Assembly (NCBI GenBank): GCA_000818945.1 | Contig: KN805404.1 | Location: 206,691 to 270,690 of the forward strand | Direction of reading: 5' to 3' | DNA: 64,000 bases | Origin: Schizochytrium sp. CCTCC M209059 | Lineage: Eukaryota > Sar > Bigyra > Thraustochytrida > Thraustochytriidae | Notes under the pieces: generated by a model | Told to the model about the DNA's origin: nothing | The model's database searches: none | The model's input: the letters and a program-made list of their open reading frames with translations, nothing else | Shown: positions 1 to 10,661 of the stretch, piece by piece | Numbering within the stretch: the stretch's first letter is position 1 | Layout of the letters: each line of letters starts with the position of its first letter | Made by a program: the position numbers and the translations under genes

Positions 1-2728
1 GATCGACTTGGAGGCTGCCTGCCTGCCTGCCTGCCTGCCGCCCGCTGCTTCCCCAGAAGCCGCGCTTCCTCGGCCCCAGACGCCGCGCTCCCACCCCTCG
101 CACGCCTTCCTCCCCGCCTTCCTTCCCGCCCTGCGCGACCACCGGGGTGACCGCGCTGCCTCTCTGCCTCGGCCGCCCCCGCCCCGCCTCTCGCCCGCCG
201 CCTGCCGCGGCGCCGCGTCGACGGGCGCGGCGCCCCACGCCGAGCAGCCGCAGCTGGCCCTGCGCGCTGCGGAGCCAACTGTGGACGCGGCCTGCAAAGC
301 CGACGCGCGGCCGCCTTCGAGGAGAGACCGCGCCGCCATGGATGGATGGATCCATCGACCGGTTGGTTGATCGCTTGGCCGATCGGTTGATCGATCGATC
401 GATCGGTCGGTCCATCGCTTGGCCACTTGCGGCGGCGGCGAGGCATGGGGGGGAGGCTGGAGTGGCGGAGCGATGGGTTCCGGGGGGGGAGGAGCGCTGG
501 CTGGGAAATCACAGGCAGGCAGGCAGCTGACGACGCAGCGCGGACGTGGCGGGGAGCATGTAGGAAAGAAGTGGAGAGATAAAATAGTGTGACTTTGCTT
601 CGCGTTATCCGAAAGCTGGGCTGGGCTTGGTAGGCAGACGCAGACGTAGAGGGAGAAAGAAGAAAGGGAGGGAGGTCGACACGGCCTTCATGGACGGCAG
701 CGAAGAGGACGAGAGGAGACTGACGCGCACACGCAATGCCCCACCCTAAGCCTGTCGACCTTTTGGCTAGACCCAGCACAAAATGAATGGCAGGCAGGAC
801 GAGTAAATTTTACGCGAGACAACAGCAGCGATACCTAGTGCTCTTGAGACACGCAAAGAGCCAAAGAAAATTATAGAAAGAAAGAATCCACACGTCTGCA
901 GCTGGTCGCGCGATTCAATGGATCTATCTCCGTGCTGCGTATCCACGCACGCTCCCGCACGCTCACGTACACACACTCGTGCACCGACCTCTCCAACTCT
1001 TCCTTCGCAACGATCGCCGCACTCGCCTCGAGGCAGAACGCACGCACGCACGCACGCACGCACGCCAAGACGGACCAGCGTGACGCTGACGCGTCTCGGC
1101 CTCGCCGCATCTCGGCCTTCCTTCCTTGCACTCGGTTCACGTCCCCTCTGCGCGGCCTTCCTTGTCTGCTTTCCCGCCTTTGCCCCGCAGCCGCCGCGCT
1201 GTGTACGCTGCCCTCGACTGCGCTGCGACCTCCCCTTCCCACACCTTGTGCCGGCTGTCTGACTTCAGCGTGCACTACGTCTGCATTCACAGCGAATGCC
1301 CGCAGTCGCGTGCATCTTCCGGAGATGAACACTCTGAAGGAAGCTGCCTCGAGAGACACGGAGGCGAGCGGAGGTGCGACCTCCGCGTCCGATTTCGCGG
1401 ACACGCGACGCATCGCTCGCTCGCTCGCTGGCTGGCCTACGGCCGCGGGCTACCAAGGACTGAGCACCGAGGACTCGCAGCGGTAGACGGCGGGCGTACT
1501 TCGGAAACGCGCGCCGCTGCGGCTTGCAGTGTCGCACAGATCAACGGGTGATGGTGACGATGATGATGATGATGATGATGATGCAAGCGTCCATGTCGCG
1601 CGTACCAACGACAGCGATGGCGAAAGGGGCTCGTTGAAGGCTGTGGGATACGATATACCCACAGCCATGGCCGCTCGCAAGCACTTTATCCCATCGTGCC
1701 CCCGGTTTACACGGGACCCGCTCTCTTTGCGTGGGCAGGCGCCGAAATGAGGCCGTAGTTCTCGCGCGCACATTACCCGCAGAGAGAACCTACCTGGTCC
1801 GGCCCGGAGTTTTCTTGCCCGAGCCCGAGAGATAGAGAGGAAGGGGAGGAACTGCGACTGCGGGCGGCCAGGGTTCGCCGTCTCGGCCGGTCTCCTTTCG
1901 TCCTCGTGGTCGCAGCCCCCGCCCACGTCTCAGCCCGACTCGAGCAGCTTCGGACACGCAAGGCCCCTCCCGCTGCGGCCACGCAATGTCGCGTCACTTT
2001 ACGCAGAAGAGGGGGGAGGAAAGAATGAATGCCCCACCCTTTTAGGGGACACGCAAATGGCCAGAAGATTCGATGCCCCTAGACTAGACTCAACCACTGC
2101 TCACGTGACCAGCCCACCATGACTACAACCTACGAAGCATAGCTACAACCAACAAATCATGGCTACAGGGATGGCTCGTTCGAAACCGACAAAGCTTGCA
2201 CGCATTTGTTGCTTTTGCCACCCTACGCTGCCATCAAACACAGAAGACTCACACAGGGGACCAAGACGGACGCAAGTAAGCCAGAGGGGACGGCTTGGTG
2301 ACCGCCCTCGCGCGCGCTGTGCGGGCTGCAGCCGCCCAACCGATGCAGGCATCCGGCGAAGCAAACAAGACTCGCGAAAATCTATTCATAGAGCGTGAGC
2401 GCGCCAACTCCGCAAAGGTTAGCCTCGAGTCGGCGAGACTCGCGAAAAGTAAATTACCGCCTCGCAAGACGTCGTCCACGCAAAGCGCGAAAAGTCCACT
2501 CCCTTAGGCAGGTTGGGTGCAGCTGCGGGCTCCTCTCTGCTGCTGCGTGCCGCGAATGAATCATCAATCGATGCCCAGGCGTGCGTGGACCAGCAGGGCA
2601 GCAGGTCGGCCGACGCACCAACGTACAGGTGCACAGGAGCAGCCTTGTTCCTTCAAAACCCTGACGCGAACAGTGCAGCAAGCCGCCGGCCGGCGCTAGC
2701 GGCTGGCAGTCCTCGGGCGGCGCGTCCC

Positions 2729-2838
2729 CAAGTTTGCAACGTCGCACGCCCACGTTTGCAGCGTCGCACGCCCAAGTTTACGACCTCGCACGCCCACGTT
2801 TGCAACGTCGCACGCCCAAGTTTACAACCTCGCACGCC
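2729..2838. repeat. 22-bp minisatellite, 5 copies, two alternating variants
   Basis: Five head-to-tail 22-bp units run without interruption. Each contains CGCACGCC at its right end. Units beginning CAAGTTT alternate with units beginning CACGTTT, so the array also has a 44-bp higher-order period. Small substitutions (GCAACG, GCAGCG, ACGACC, ACAACC) separate copies. Confidence 0.9.
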
Positions 2839-5037
2839 AGGCTCCTCCTCCCCGACTTCGGAGCGAGAGGGTCATGAATTGAGCGCACGATCGATCATTC
2901 GATCAGCAGAACGGCCAGCAAGGCACGGCAGATGCTCCGCCGACCATTCGTGCATCCTTCCACTTCCGGTTCTTCAGTGGAACCCGCTGCATGCAAGCGT
3001 TGAAAATGAGACCGCGAGTCTTTCTTCCATGAGAATCGACGTCGAGCACCTGCAAAAATTGAGGGATGTAAGCAAGCAACGAGCGAGGCCACGCCGGAGA
3101 GCTGCTGGCACAGCCACGATCGATCGATTGCTCGCTGCCTGCAGCCTGCACTGCTCATCATGTGCGTGTTTTCTCCGGAGAATTGCGTCCGGCATCTCCA
3201 ACCGCTGCGACGAGCGGGCGATCCACTTTCGCTTGCGTGCACGCCGAATCGGCCGTGAGGTCGCGTCGCGGCGACACCGCAATAAGCTTTTTAGCTCGCT
3301 CGCTCGCTCGCTTTTTCAGCAAAAAAAGGAAGAACTGAATGTAGGCCTACAATTATCTTATGATGAAGAGGTTGGTTCGAGGACTTGCGGGAATAGTTCA
3401 TCCCAGCCTACCAGAGAGAAAAAAAGGGCAGCGACAATACCAGACAAGCACCCACGCCAGGTTGGCTGGCCATGGAGGCCAATAGGCTTTTTCGTTCGGG
3501 CTAACGCGACTAGCGTGCTAGCGCTTTAGCTGACATCCCAACGGGGCTTTTTTCCCAAAGGCCTTTCGTTTACCGCTGAGAATCCGTGTGCGCGCGTGTG
3601 CTCGCGTGTATGTGTTAGAAGCGAAAATGCAGTACCGACTCGAACGTACGTCCCGCTAGAGTTGGCCGCAAAGAACCCGCTTCCAACCTATTTGCCCCCC
3701 TTCGCCCCACTCCCGCTCCCCACAATCAGCCGTACACTTGTCATGATGAAGACAACGGGCGTGCGTGCGTCCAACCGGGCGGTTTATGGCGAAAGCTACC
3801 GCGCCATCCAGGCGACGATTGGAATGTCGACGAGTCAGCAGCCAGCAGCCTCGCAGCGGTCGCGAGGGAGGAGCCGGATCGTTTTGCATTTCGAGCTCGC
3901 GTCCGAGCGAGAGAGGCCGATGCAGATGGTGTGAACCAGCCGGCACACCGTCCAGGAGCTGCTCCAGCTTTCGGGCGCCTCCTCCAACGATGTAATTCGC
4001 CAATCAACCAAGCCGGCCAACCAAGTCAGCCGACGCCCTTCCGGGCTGCGTGCGAGTGCGAGCGCAGATTGACGACCCACGAGGAGGCGCCCCGCGCGTC
4101 CAGCCCCAGCGCAGTCGTCTCTTGGCCTTCATCCTGGGCGTGCAATGAACGCGCGAGTAGCGATCATTTTTATCTCCTGCACCAGCCCTTCAATTTGCTT
4201 GCTTGCTTGCATAAATTCTGGCCGCGGTGGCCGGCTCGGTTGGCCTGTTGCGACGTGGCGACATCATCGAGGCGTGAGTAGCGTGCTCCCTCGCTTTCAC
4301 GCTGGCCGTTTCCTCGCAATATTCGACCCGTCCACAAGGTAATTCTGGCGAGCGCTCGCGCGTGCTCGGGCCTTCAAAGCGGGCCACGTCCGCGCAAAGA
4401 ACTGCTGCTCCTCACCCATGGGCGCATGCTTGGATGATCGGCCGGCCCACCGCCCGCGATCGCGCACGCGCAGGTAGACGGCTGCAGCCTCATTTGGCCG
4501 GCCAGATGTGGCTGTTCCTTCACGTGTCCTAAAGTTTGATGGCTTGGCTTGAGTTTCTTCGCCGTTTCGGGACAGAAAGACTCCTCCTAGCTTGCTTGGC
4601 GGGCTTACCGGTTGCGCGTCGAACTGAAAACAAAGAAAAGAATTTCGCCCCGCGCGTGAACCCGCCGACCCCCTTCCGCGGTCCCGTGTCGACGCGGGTC
4701 GACCCGGCGACGAGTCGTTCGTTCTAGCGATCGAGCATGCCGCAGCTGCTCGGGCACGCTTGCGTCCGGCCCGTGCCCGCTCTCCGCATCGACCGGGTCG
4801 ACCCAGCGAGCCGGAGATCGATGGCGAGCGACGAGGTTGAGTCCTTGCTTCGCTTTGTTTTGCTTTGTATCGCTTTCCTTGGTGTCGCTTGTGCATGCCG
4901 AACTGCGCGCGGCCCGCGCGTGAGCGACACCATCGCGTTGGCTTGAGTCGCGTCGCCTCCAGTCGAGTTGTGTCGAGTCAACTCAAGTATTTTGGTTTGC
5001 TGGGCGGGTTACGCTTTCGCATCCATCCGGCCCGTGC

Positions 5038-5091
5038 TTTCGAGCAACGATACACGGTCCGCACTTTCGAGCAACGATACACGGTCCGCAC
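5038..5091. repeat. 27-bp perfect direct duplication
   Basis: Two adjacent identical 27-bp units begin TTTCGAGCAACG and end GGTCCGCAC. A further TTTC follows the second copy. It lies in non-coding sequence upstream of the bZIP gene's 3' end. Confidence 0.85.
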
Positions 5092-5400
5092 TTTCTGCAC
5101 TACGAGCAAATTTATCCAAGCCTCAGAATGGAACGCCATGGGTAGAAGGGGCGCGTGGTAACTGTCCCCAACCCATCACTTTTTTCTTTAGCCGACCGGC
5201 CAGCCAGCGAGCGCACCAGCCCCCTCCCCCTTTTCCTTCCAGCTTGGATACCCCATGTTGATGATGATAAAGAAGAAGACGGAGAAGAAAACAAACCGAC
5301 GAGAAGGGGTGATCCTCATTGGCATCACAACCGTCAGCAATGGCAACGATAACAGCGGTAGAGAAGAAAAAGACGTCGACGAGAGAGAAGCACTCGCTTC

Positions 5401-7203
5401 TCAGGATGGCGAGGGTGCTGGCGGGCCGGGCGGGCCAGGTGGGCCAGACGCCGACGACCCGCCCGGCGGACCACCGCGAACGTCTCGCTGGAAGCGATTG
5501 CCGACTTGGGCAATGTCGTCCGCGTACGCTTTGTTAATCGTGTGCGTCTCGACATCTACCTGAGGAAAAATGAAATGCCGAAAGGCTGCAAAGGCGTCGT
5601 CTTTTAACGGGTAAGACTCTACCAGAACGAGATGCGTGCGGTACGCGCCGAGCGGGACAAGCGCGCAGCCCAGCAGCAGGGGTGCTTCCACATACCGAGG
5701 AGTATATTCGCGACTCGACCGAATCGCCGACTCGGCGTTCTCCGTCTCAGCTCCGTTACCATTGCCGATTTCGTCCTCCTCCTCGTCGTCATCGTCACCG
5801 TCAACGTCAACGCCAACGTCATTGCTGCTGCTGTTGCTGCTGCTGCTGCTCGCCGTGCGGGCGAGATCAACGTGCTGCAGCTGCGATGAAGGTGTCGAGC
5901 ACTGCACAATCAGGGTCGCCTCGTCCGGCCCTTCGTCGCCCTCGGAAATCTCCGCGCGGTCCTCGGGACGCAGCGCAGACGCAAAGAGCACGCGCTGCCG
6001 CGCCGACGTTACCAAGACCATCTCCGCTTCCGTCTCAGACTCACGATACTTGTACATGCGCATCGGGTCCTTGAGCGAGTCGGCCAGCTCCGCCACCTCG
6101 GGCGGAAGGACATCGTCCACGACACCATGCCTCGCGTGGTTCATGTGATCCTTATTCATATAAGGATGCTTGATGGCCTCATAGACAAACTTCGACGGCG
6201 CTTGGATCAGGGGTGCATCGATGCGGAGATTGAGCCGCCGTGCCGTGTCGGGGCCCGAGCCTGCCGGCACATACTGATAGCGCAAACGCAGCTCGTTTCC
6301 GTTTGCCAGGACAATCGGCGTCCCTTCTTTCCACGAAGGATCAGACTCCACCACGCTCGTGTACAACAAGCCGTGCATCATCCCTGCTGTCGAGTCCACG
6401 CCCGTGCGCAGATTGCGATAGCTCTCCTCGACAGAGACCTCGGCCGGACGGTCCTTCAAGCCTGCGCGCAATACGCTCTGCACAAACGCCCGGTGTCGCT
6501 CAACCTCCATGCGGAGCAACTGATTCTCCAGCGACAGGTCCACCGCTGCGCCGCCGGCGTGCCGCAACACGTCCACCTCCGCGCGTAACTCCGCAATGCG
6601 GCGTGCGAACTCCTCCTGGTCCGCGAGAAGACTCTCGTTCCGCTCGCGCAGCTCCTGCATGGTGCGCTTGCGCTTCTCGCGAAATTTCCGACAGTGCTCG
6701 GCATTCCTCTCGTTGCGATGATCCAGGCTCTCACCTGGAGACCCAGATCCGCTGCCAGAGCCCATCCTCGCAACGCCGGCGCCGCGCTCCAAGCCCGACG
6801 ATTTTGCCCCGGCCATCGACGTCGACTTGTTCATTTTCGCGGCGCCAACATCGCCAGAATTGTCTTGCACCGTGTATATTTCCTTACGTCTTGCTGCATT
6901 CTCCACATCGTAAGCCTCGCGAGCAGGATTCTCCTTGCTGGGCCCGCCAAAGAAGACGTCATCCAGGGCAATGGTCTCGTACATGTCTCCGCTAGACACG
7001 CCGCCCTCGTTGGGCGACTCGGCCGAGGTTGAAGACCCGCTCGAATCCGTGGCGCGCGCGCCCGCGATCACCGTCAGCTTGCGCATCTGGCGTGGCGGCA
7101 GCTGCGCCTGCGCCTGCGCCTGCGCCTGTGGTCCTGCGCGCGCGGCACCGACCGCATGGTGCGGCGGTCCATTTCGCGCCATCTCGCCGCCGCGAAGGTG
7201 CAT
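5401..7203 (-). CDS. bZIP transcription factor with long C-terminal domain
   Basis: Nuclear DNA-binding regulator by family. The protein (600 aa from the Met at 7203; the frame stays open to 7398) has a basic region RNERNAEHCRKFREKRKR near 6680-6720 with the conserved N-x7-R pair, followed by a leucine-zipper-type helix with LLADQ, IAELRAEVDVL and LLRMEV. The position normally Ala or Ser three residues after the key Asn is Asn here. About 300 further residues form a conserved-looking region I cannot assign (it contains YRESETEAEMVLVTS and LLGCALVPLGAYRTHLVLVE, which could be START-like), interrupted by an acidic Ser/Asp linker. It ends in a Gly-Pro tail. The N-terminal 65 codons to 7398 are low-complexity and may be 5' UTR. 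Divergent from the MFS gene at 7903. Confidence 0.8.
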   Translation of the reverse strand: MHLRGGEMARNGPPHHAVGAARAGPQAQAQAQAQLPPRQMRKLTVIAGARATDSSGSSTSAESPNEGGVSSGDMYETIALDDVFFGGPSKENPAREAYDVENAARRKEIYTVQDNSGDVGAAKMNKSTSMAGAKSSGLERGAGVARMGSGSGSGSPGESLDHRNERNAEHCRKFREKRKRTMQELRERNESLLADQEEFARRIAELRAEVDVLRHAGGAAVDLSLENQLLRMEVERHRAFVQSVLRAGLKDRPAEVSVEESYRNLRTGVDSTAGMMHGLLYTSVVESDPSWKEGTPIVLANGNELRLRYQYVPAGSGPDTARRLNLRIDAPLIQAPSKFVYEAIKHPYMNKDHMNHARHGVVDDVLPPEVAELADSLKDPMRMYKYRESETEAEMVLVTSARQRVLFASALRPEDRAEISEGDEGPDEATLIVQCSTPSSQLQHVDLARTASSSSSNSSSNDVGVDVDGDDDDEEEDEIGNGNGAETENAESAIRSSREYTPRYVEAPLLLGCALVPLGAYRTHLVLVESYPLKDDAFAAFRHFIFPQVDVETHTINKAYADDIAQVGNRFQRDVRGGPPGGSSASGPPGPPGPPAPSPS

Positions 7204-7398
7204 TGTGCTCGTGCGCACGCAGGCAGCCCTCGCCGCGCAAACCCCGCGCGACGCGCAGCCGGCGGACTTTCCCCAGCCTGCGTCCCCGCGGCCCTCGTGC
7301 TTGCCCGCGCCGCCCGTCGCCGCCGCCGCTGCGTTCCCGCGAGTCGAGACCCTAACGGGGTTTAGGGAGTCGTCAGGAAAGACGCCGCGGCGGCACAA

Positions 7399-7902
7399 TT
7401 GTCGACCTCTGGTAAGGAGACACGCACATTTGTGTGGATGCTAGAACCGCGCGCCACGATCCGCGCTGGCTACGACCGTCATCGCTCGAGGGAATCGCCG
7501 CCGCCATTTCTGTTCTTGATCGACCGCACACGCATCTTGCGCTTGCGACGTGCCTGTGCAGCAGGCAGACTCCAGCCGCGGACTGCAAGCTCGCTCTGGT
7601 CCGGTCAGGTTTTCCTTCCAAGGCTTAGCCTTCGTGTCCTAACTTAAACCTCGATCGAAGAGGCCTGGTCAGACGGGGGAGAAGCAATAGCGAAGCGGAG
7701 AAAAGGAGAGAAGGGGATATCCGCGACGTCGTCCTTGCCCTCGCCGTTGCCCTCGCCCTTGTCCAACGCTGCGAGTCTTCTTTCTACGTGCAGCTGTAGA
7801 TCCCTTCACAAAGCCAAGGATCCAGTGATCACCAGAGTGATAAGTAAAGAGGGGCAGGCAGACGGACAGGCAAGGGTATCTTTTCTGCTCGAGGCAGCGG
7901 CC
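7399..7902. promoter_or_regulatory. shared intergenic region between divergent bZIP and MFS genes
   Basis: Roughly 500-700 bp separate two divergently transcribed genes, so it should hold both promoters. I see no clear TATA box. The MFS frame is open back to 7735 but the residues before 7903 do not resemble a transporter N-terminus, so this part is read as untranslated. Confidence 0.4.
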
Positions 7903-9492
7903 ATGCCCTTGGACTCGCGCGCCAAGCGGGTCGGGCTCGCCCTCTTGCTCCTCGTGTACACGTGCAACCAGTGGAGTAGATACTCGATCGTCTTCCTCGG
8001 AGGCGTAGCGACGCCCGAGTGCCCGGCACGCACCAGCGAGGACGTTTGCGCCGTAAAAGAAGTTCCACTCTGTCCGAAGTTTCAATGTGTCTCGGAGGAA
8101 TGCCGCGCCTGCCAAAGCTGTCTCGACGATGCAGGCACTGAACACTTTAATCTCAAGTATGCTGCTTGCATATCCAGCACGCAGTACGGCATCCTTGCAG
8201 GATACGGCTACATGGTCATTTTTTGCGTCGCTGGACTCGCTGCAGGTCGCGCCGCCGACCTCTACAATCGAAAACACGTCATTGCCGCAGCAGCAGCGGG
8301 ATGGGCTCTTTTTACAGCTCTTCAAGGGCTCTCCTCGAGCTTTGGCGTCTTGCTCTTGAGCCGCGTCGGCATGGCGTTTTGCCAAGCATTTTCGTCACCG
8401 CCATCGCTCAGCCTCATCGCGGACCTTTTCCCGTCTGATGAGCGCGCGCAAGCGAATGGAATCTACTCGTTTGGCATCTACTTGGGCAATGGGCTGAGTT
8501 CACTTAGCTTGGTCATGGCTCAGCTCTTTGGCTGGCGCGCAGCTTCTCTCGTCATTGGCTTTGCGTCAATGCTCTCTTCTCTGCTTCTCGCCGTCTTTGT
8601 CAGCGAGCCCCGCTTCGATGCAACAACAGCAGCGCCCGCCGCGGTTGCAGCTACGGTCTCAAGCAGCAGCGAACAGGCTTCGGTCTCGGGTTCTGACCAT
8701 GGCGCGCAGACTCCACTGCTCCAAGATCGTGACCATCAAAGAGAAGGAGAGAGTCACGCTGACGCCGGTGAGCACGACGAAGAATGTGAGTTACCACCGC
8801 CACCTCCGATTACTCAAGGCAAGACGATGTCGCTTGGCGCGACGCTGAGTATTATTGTCAGCGATCGCCCTACGCTGTTTCTCTTTATTGCGGCACCGCT
8901 TCGCTTCCTGGGTGGCTTTGCAGTTGGCGCTTTTTTGCCACAATACTTTAATCGCCGCTTTCCCTCGTACAGCAGCCAGTACAGCACGCTCAACGCCATA
9001 CTGCTCAGCGTTGCAGGCGCTTCAAGCGCATACTTGGGAGGTTTTCTTTCTGACCGTTGGCGCCGCACGGATCCCCGAGGCGCCGCATGGGTTCCTGCCA
9101 TTGCAGGTGCTTGCGGGTTTATCCCCTTCCTTGGGGTCCTATTCGCAGAAAATTTCTACCTTGCCATGTTCTCGCTCATGCTCGAGTACCTCATTGCGGA
9201 GGGCTGGTTTGGGCCTGCCATTTCCATTCTCCAGAGCCGGCTTCCTGGCACAGTGCGTGGGACCTCGATCTCTATTTACATGTTCGTCGCGGGCTTGGTG
9301 GGCAGTCTTGCGCCCTCGGCGCTTGGCAAATTAGACGATGGCGTCAGCTGGACTGGTTTGCGCTTTTACCTCGCGCTCTTCGTCGGCGTCTCCTATCTCG
9401 GCAGCTCGCTCGCATTTCTCGCCGTGGCTTGCGTCCTGCACGATCCCGCGCCAATTGACTCCCACGCTAGCCTACGTCGTCATGATTCATGA
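7903..9492 (+). CDS. major facilitator superfamily transporter (Spinster-like)
   Basis: Secondary transporter of the MFS, 529 aa, about 12 predicted membrane segments. The chosen Met opens a transporter-like first helix (GLALLLLVYTCNQWSRYSIV). An unusual cysteine-rich loop (CAVKEVPLCPKFQC, CRACQSC) follows helix 1 and probably forms disulphides on the non-cytosolic side. The MFS motif A-type loop GRAADLYNRKH follows helix 2. RVGMAFCQAFSSPPSLSLIADLF and GIYLGNGLSSLS match helices 4-5 of spinster/organic-anion relatives. A charged, Glu/Asp/His-rich cytosolic loop separates the two six-helix halves. Substrate cannot be read from sequence; Spinster-type carriers move lipids or other small molecules. 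Confidence 0.88.
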   Translation: MPLDSRAKRVGLALLLLVYTCNQWSRYSIVFLGGVATPECPARTSEDVCAVKEVPLCPKFQCVSEECRACQSCLDDAGTEHFNLKYAACISSTQYGILAGYGYMVIFCVAGLAAGRAADLYNRKHVIAAAAAGWALFTALQGLSSSFGVLLLSRVGMAFCQAFSSPPSLSLIADLFPSDERAQANGIYSFGIYLGNGLSSLSLVMAQLFGWRAASLVIGFASMLSSLLLAVFVSEPRFDATTAAPAAVAATVSSSSEQASVSGSDHGAQTPLLQDRDHQREGESHADAGEHDEECELPPPPPITQGKTMSLGATLSIIVSDRPTLFLFIAAPLRFLGGFAVGAFLPQYFNRRFPSYSSQYSTLNAILLSVAGASSAYLGGFLSDRWRRTDPRGAAWVPAIAGACGFIPFLGVLFAENFYLAMFSLMLEYLIAEGWFGPAISILQSRLPGTVRGTSISIYMFVAGLVGSLAPSALGKLDDGVSWTGLRFYLALFVGVSYLGSSLAFLAVACVLHDPAPIDSHASLRRHDS

Positions 9493-9520
9493 CCTTGATG
9501 TCCGACGATCCCGGAGCAGC

Positions 9521-9569
9521 AGAGGAGGAAAGGAAAAGGAAAGGAAAGGAAAGGAAAGGAAAGGAAAAA
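9521..9569. repeat. polypurine GGAAA pentanucleotide run
   Basis: Repeated AGGAAA/GGAAA units immediately follow the MFS stop codon, in its presumed 3' UTR. Confidence 0.85.
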
Positions 9570-10184
9570 ATAGAATGGAATTGAACGCTTGCTTCACTCG
9601 AAGGGGCGTGACGTAAAACGTGCTCGTATATGTAGATAGATGTTCAACGTCGTGATGACTCAAGATCGAACATTCAGCCCAAGTCAATCCATTTTTTTAT
9701 TTATGCTCTCTCGGCAGGGTGAACCCATTCACTTCGAGCAAAATGGCATGGTGCTGGCATGATCACCGTGACGTTTCATCAAAAGATTGCGTACATTGTC
9801 GCCGTCGCGAAAATATGTTGCTCAAAGGCCAACGTAGTCGCCTTTTTGTCGACACCATCATTCTTCAGTCGATCTACTCGCATTAGGCTAGTGATCGTCG
9901 TCACAGCGAGGGAGGAGCCCCTAAGCGCCAACCAAGGAAAATGATGAATTTCCGTGACACATCGCAAAAGTCACCCAGCAGCCACACCTGCACTCGCTGC
10001 TGCAGCAGTCAGGCCCACAAATGGGTGGCCAGGCTCAGTCGATCACAGATACGGCGTGTCCGTCCACTCATTTCCGCGTTGCGTCTCGCACGTCCATCCA
10101 TCCCCAAGAAAGTTTAGCCGTTACGAGCATCCTGAGCGTTCGAGGGAACAGAGGGAAACCAGGGACTCGAGGGACCTCGCGGAA
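9570..10184. other. intergenic, no gene seen
   Basis: AT-richer spacer between the MFS gene and the small hypothetical gene. The downstream frame is open back to 9954 but those codons look non-coding. Nothing else recognised. Confidence 0.4.
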
Positions 10185-10661
10185 ATGGGTGGCCAGCAAG
10201 ATGACGGCCTCGCGAGGGCGCGACCGCGGCGCGAGGCAATCCAGACACCAATTGCGGCCGCAGGCCCAGCGAAGCAGCTGCCCTTTGCCGTGCGCGAGCA
10301 TGGCCGCATGGGCTCCGTGATGCCGCCCGGCGCGCGGCGCGAGCGCGCCTTGCAGTTCTGGGCTCACGCCCTGAGCGGATCGTCAGACCCGGCGTGCGAG
10401 CTCCTCATGAAGGCGCCGCAATCCGAGGAAGACGGCGCTGGCGCGACGGAGACGACGGAGCAGCTTGAAGAAGCTCCGCCGTCCGCTCTGGAGACGCGCG
10501 CGCGCCCAAACAAGCTTCTGGCAGTGTCTGCGCGTCAGGACCGCGTTCTCTTGGCCAAGACTGGCGTCGTGCAGATGCAAGACGTGAAGAGAATGCGCGT
10601 TCACCTCGACAGCGACGTCTTGGAGACGCTCATCGGCGCAAATGCATCTGAGGCCGGCTGA
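10185..10661 (+). CDS. small hypothetical protein
   Basis: A 158-residue frame starting MGGQQDDGLARARPRR. I do not recognise it. It is GC-rich with third-position bias like its neighbours, and has a basic N-terminus, a central Glu/Thr-rich stretch and a C-terminus VQMQDVKRMRVHLDSDVLETL that could be helical. No signal peptide or membrane segment. The frame is open to 9954, but the extra 77 codons are His/Ser/Pro-rich and less convincing. It may be a real small gene or a chance frame in GC-rich DNA. Confidence 0.45.
   Translation: MGGQQDDGLARARPRREAIQTPIAAAGPAKQLPFAVREHGRMGSVMPPGARRERALQFWAHALSGSSDPACELLMKAPQSEEDGAGATETTEQLEEAPPSALETRARPNKLLAVSARQDRVLLAKTGVVQMQDVKRMRVHLDSDVLETLIGANASEAG

Larger units (their letters stand above)
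1..5400. other. gene-poor leading region
   Basis: I see no coding region I can support here. Open frames are short, overlap each other on both strands and have low-complexity translations. The stretch holds many simple repeats: GATC/ATGG runs near 340-415, a GCAC run near 1040-1070, a GAT run near 1558-1582, a 22-bp minisatellite at 2729-2838 and a 27-bp duplication at 5038-5091. It may be intergenic or hold 5' or 3' untranslated sequence of genes outside the window. Confidence 0.5.

Noticed and set aside
2513..3529. 338-codon plus-strand open frame
   Set aside because: It runs through the 22-bp minisatellite, its translation shows no domain and is Arg/Ser-rich, and other frames overlap it.
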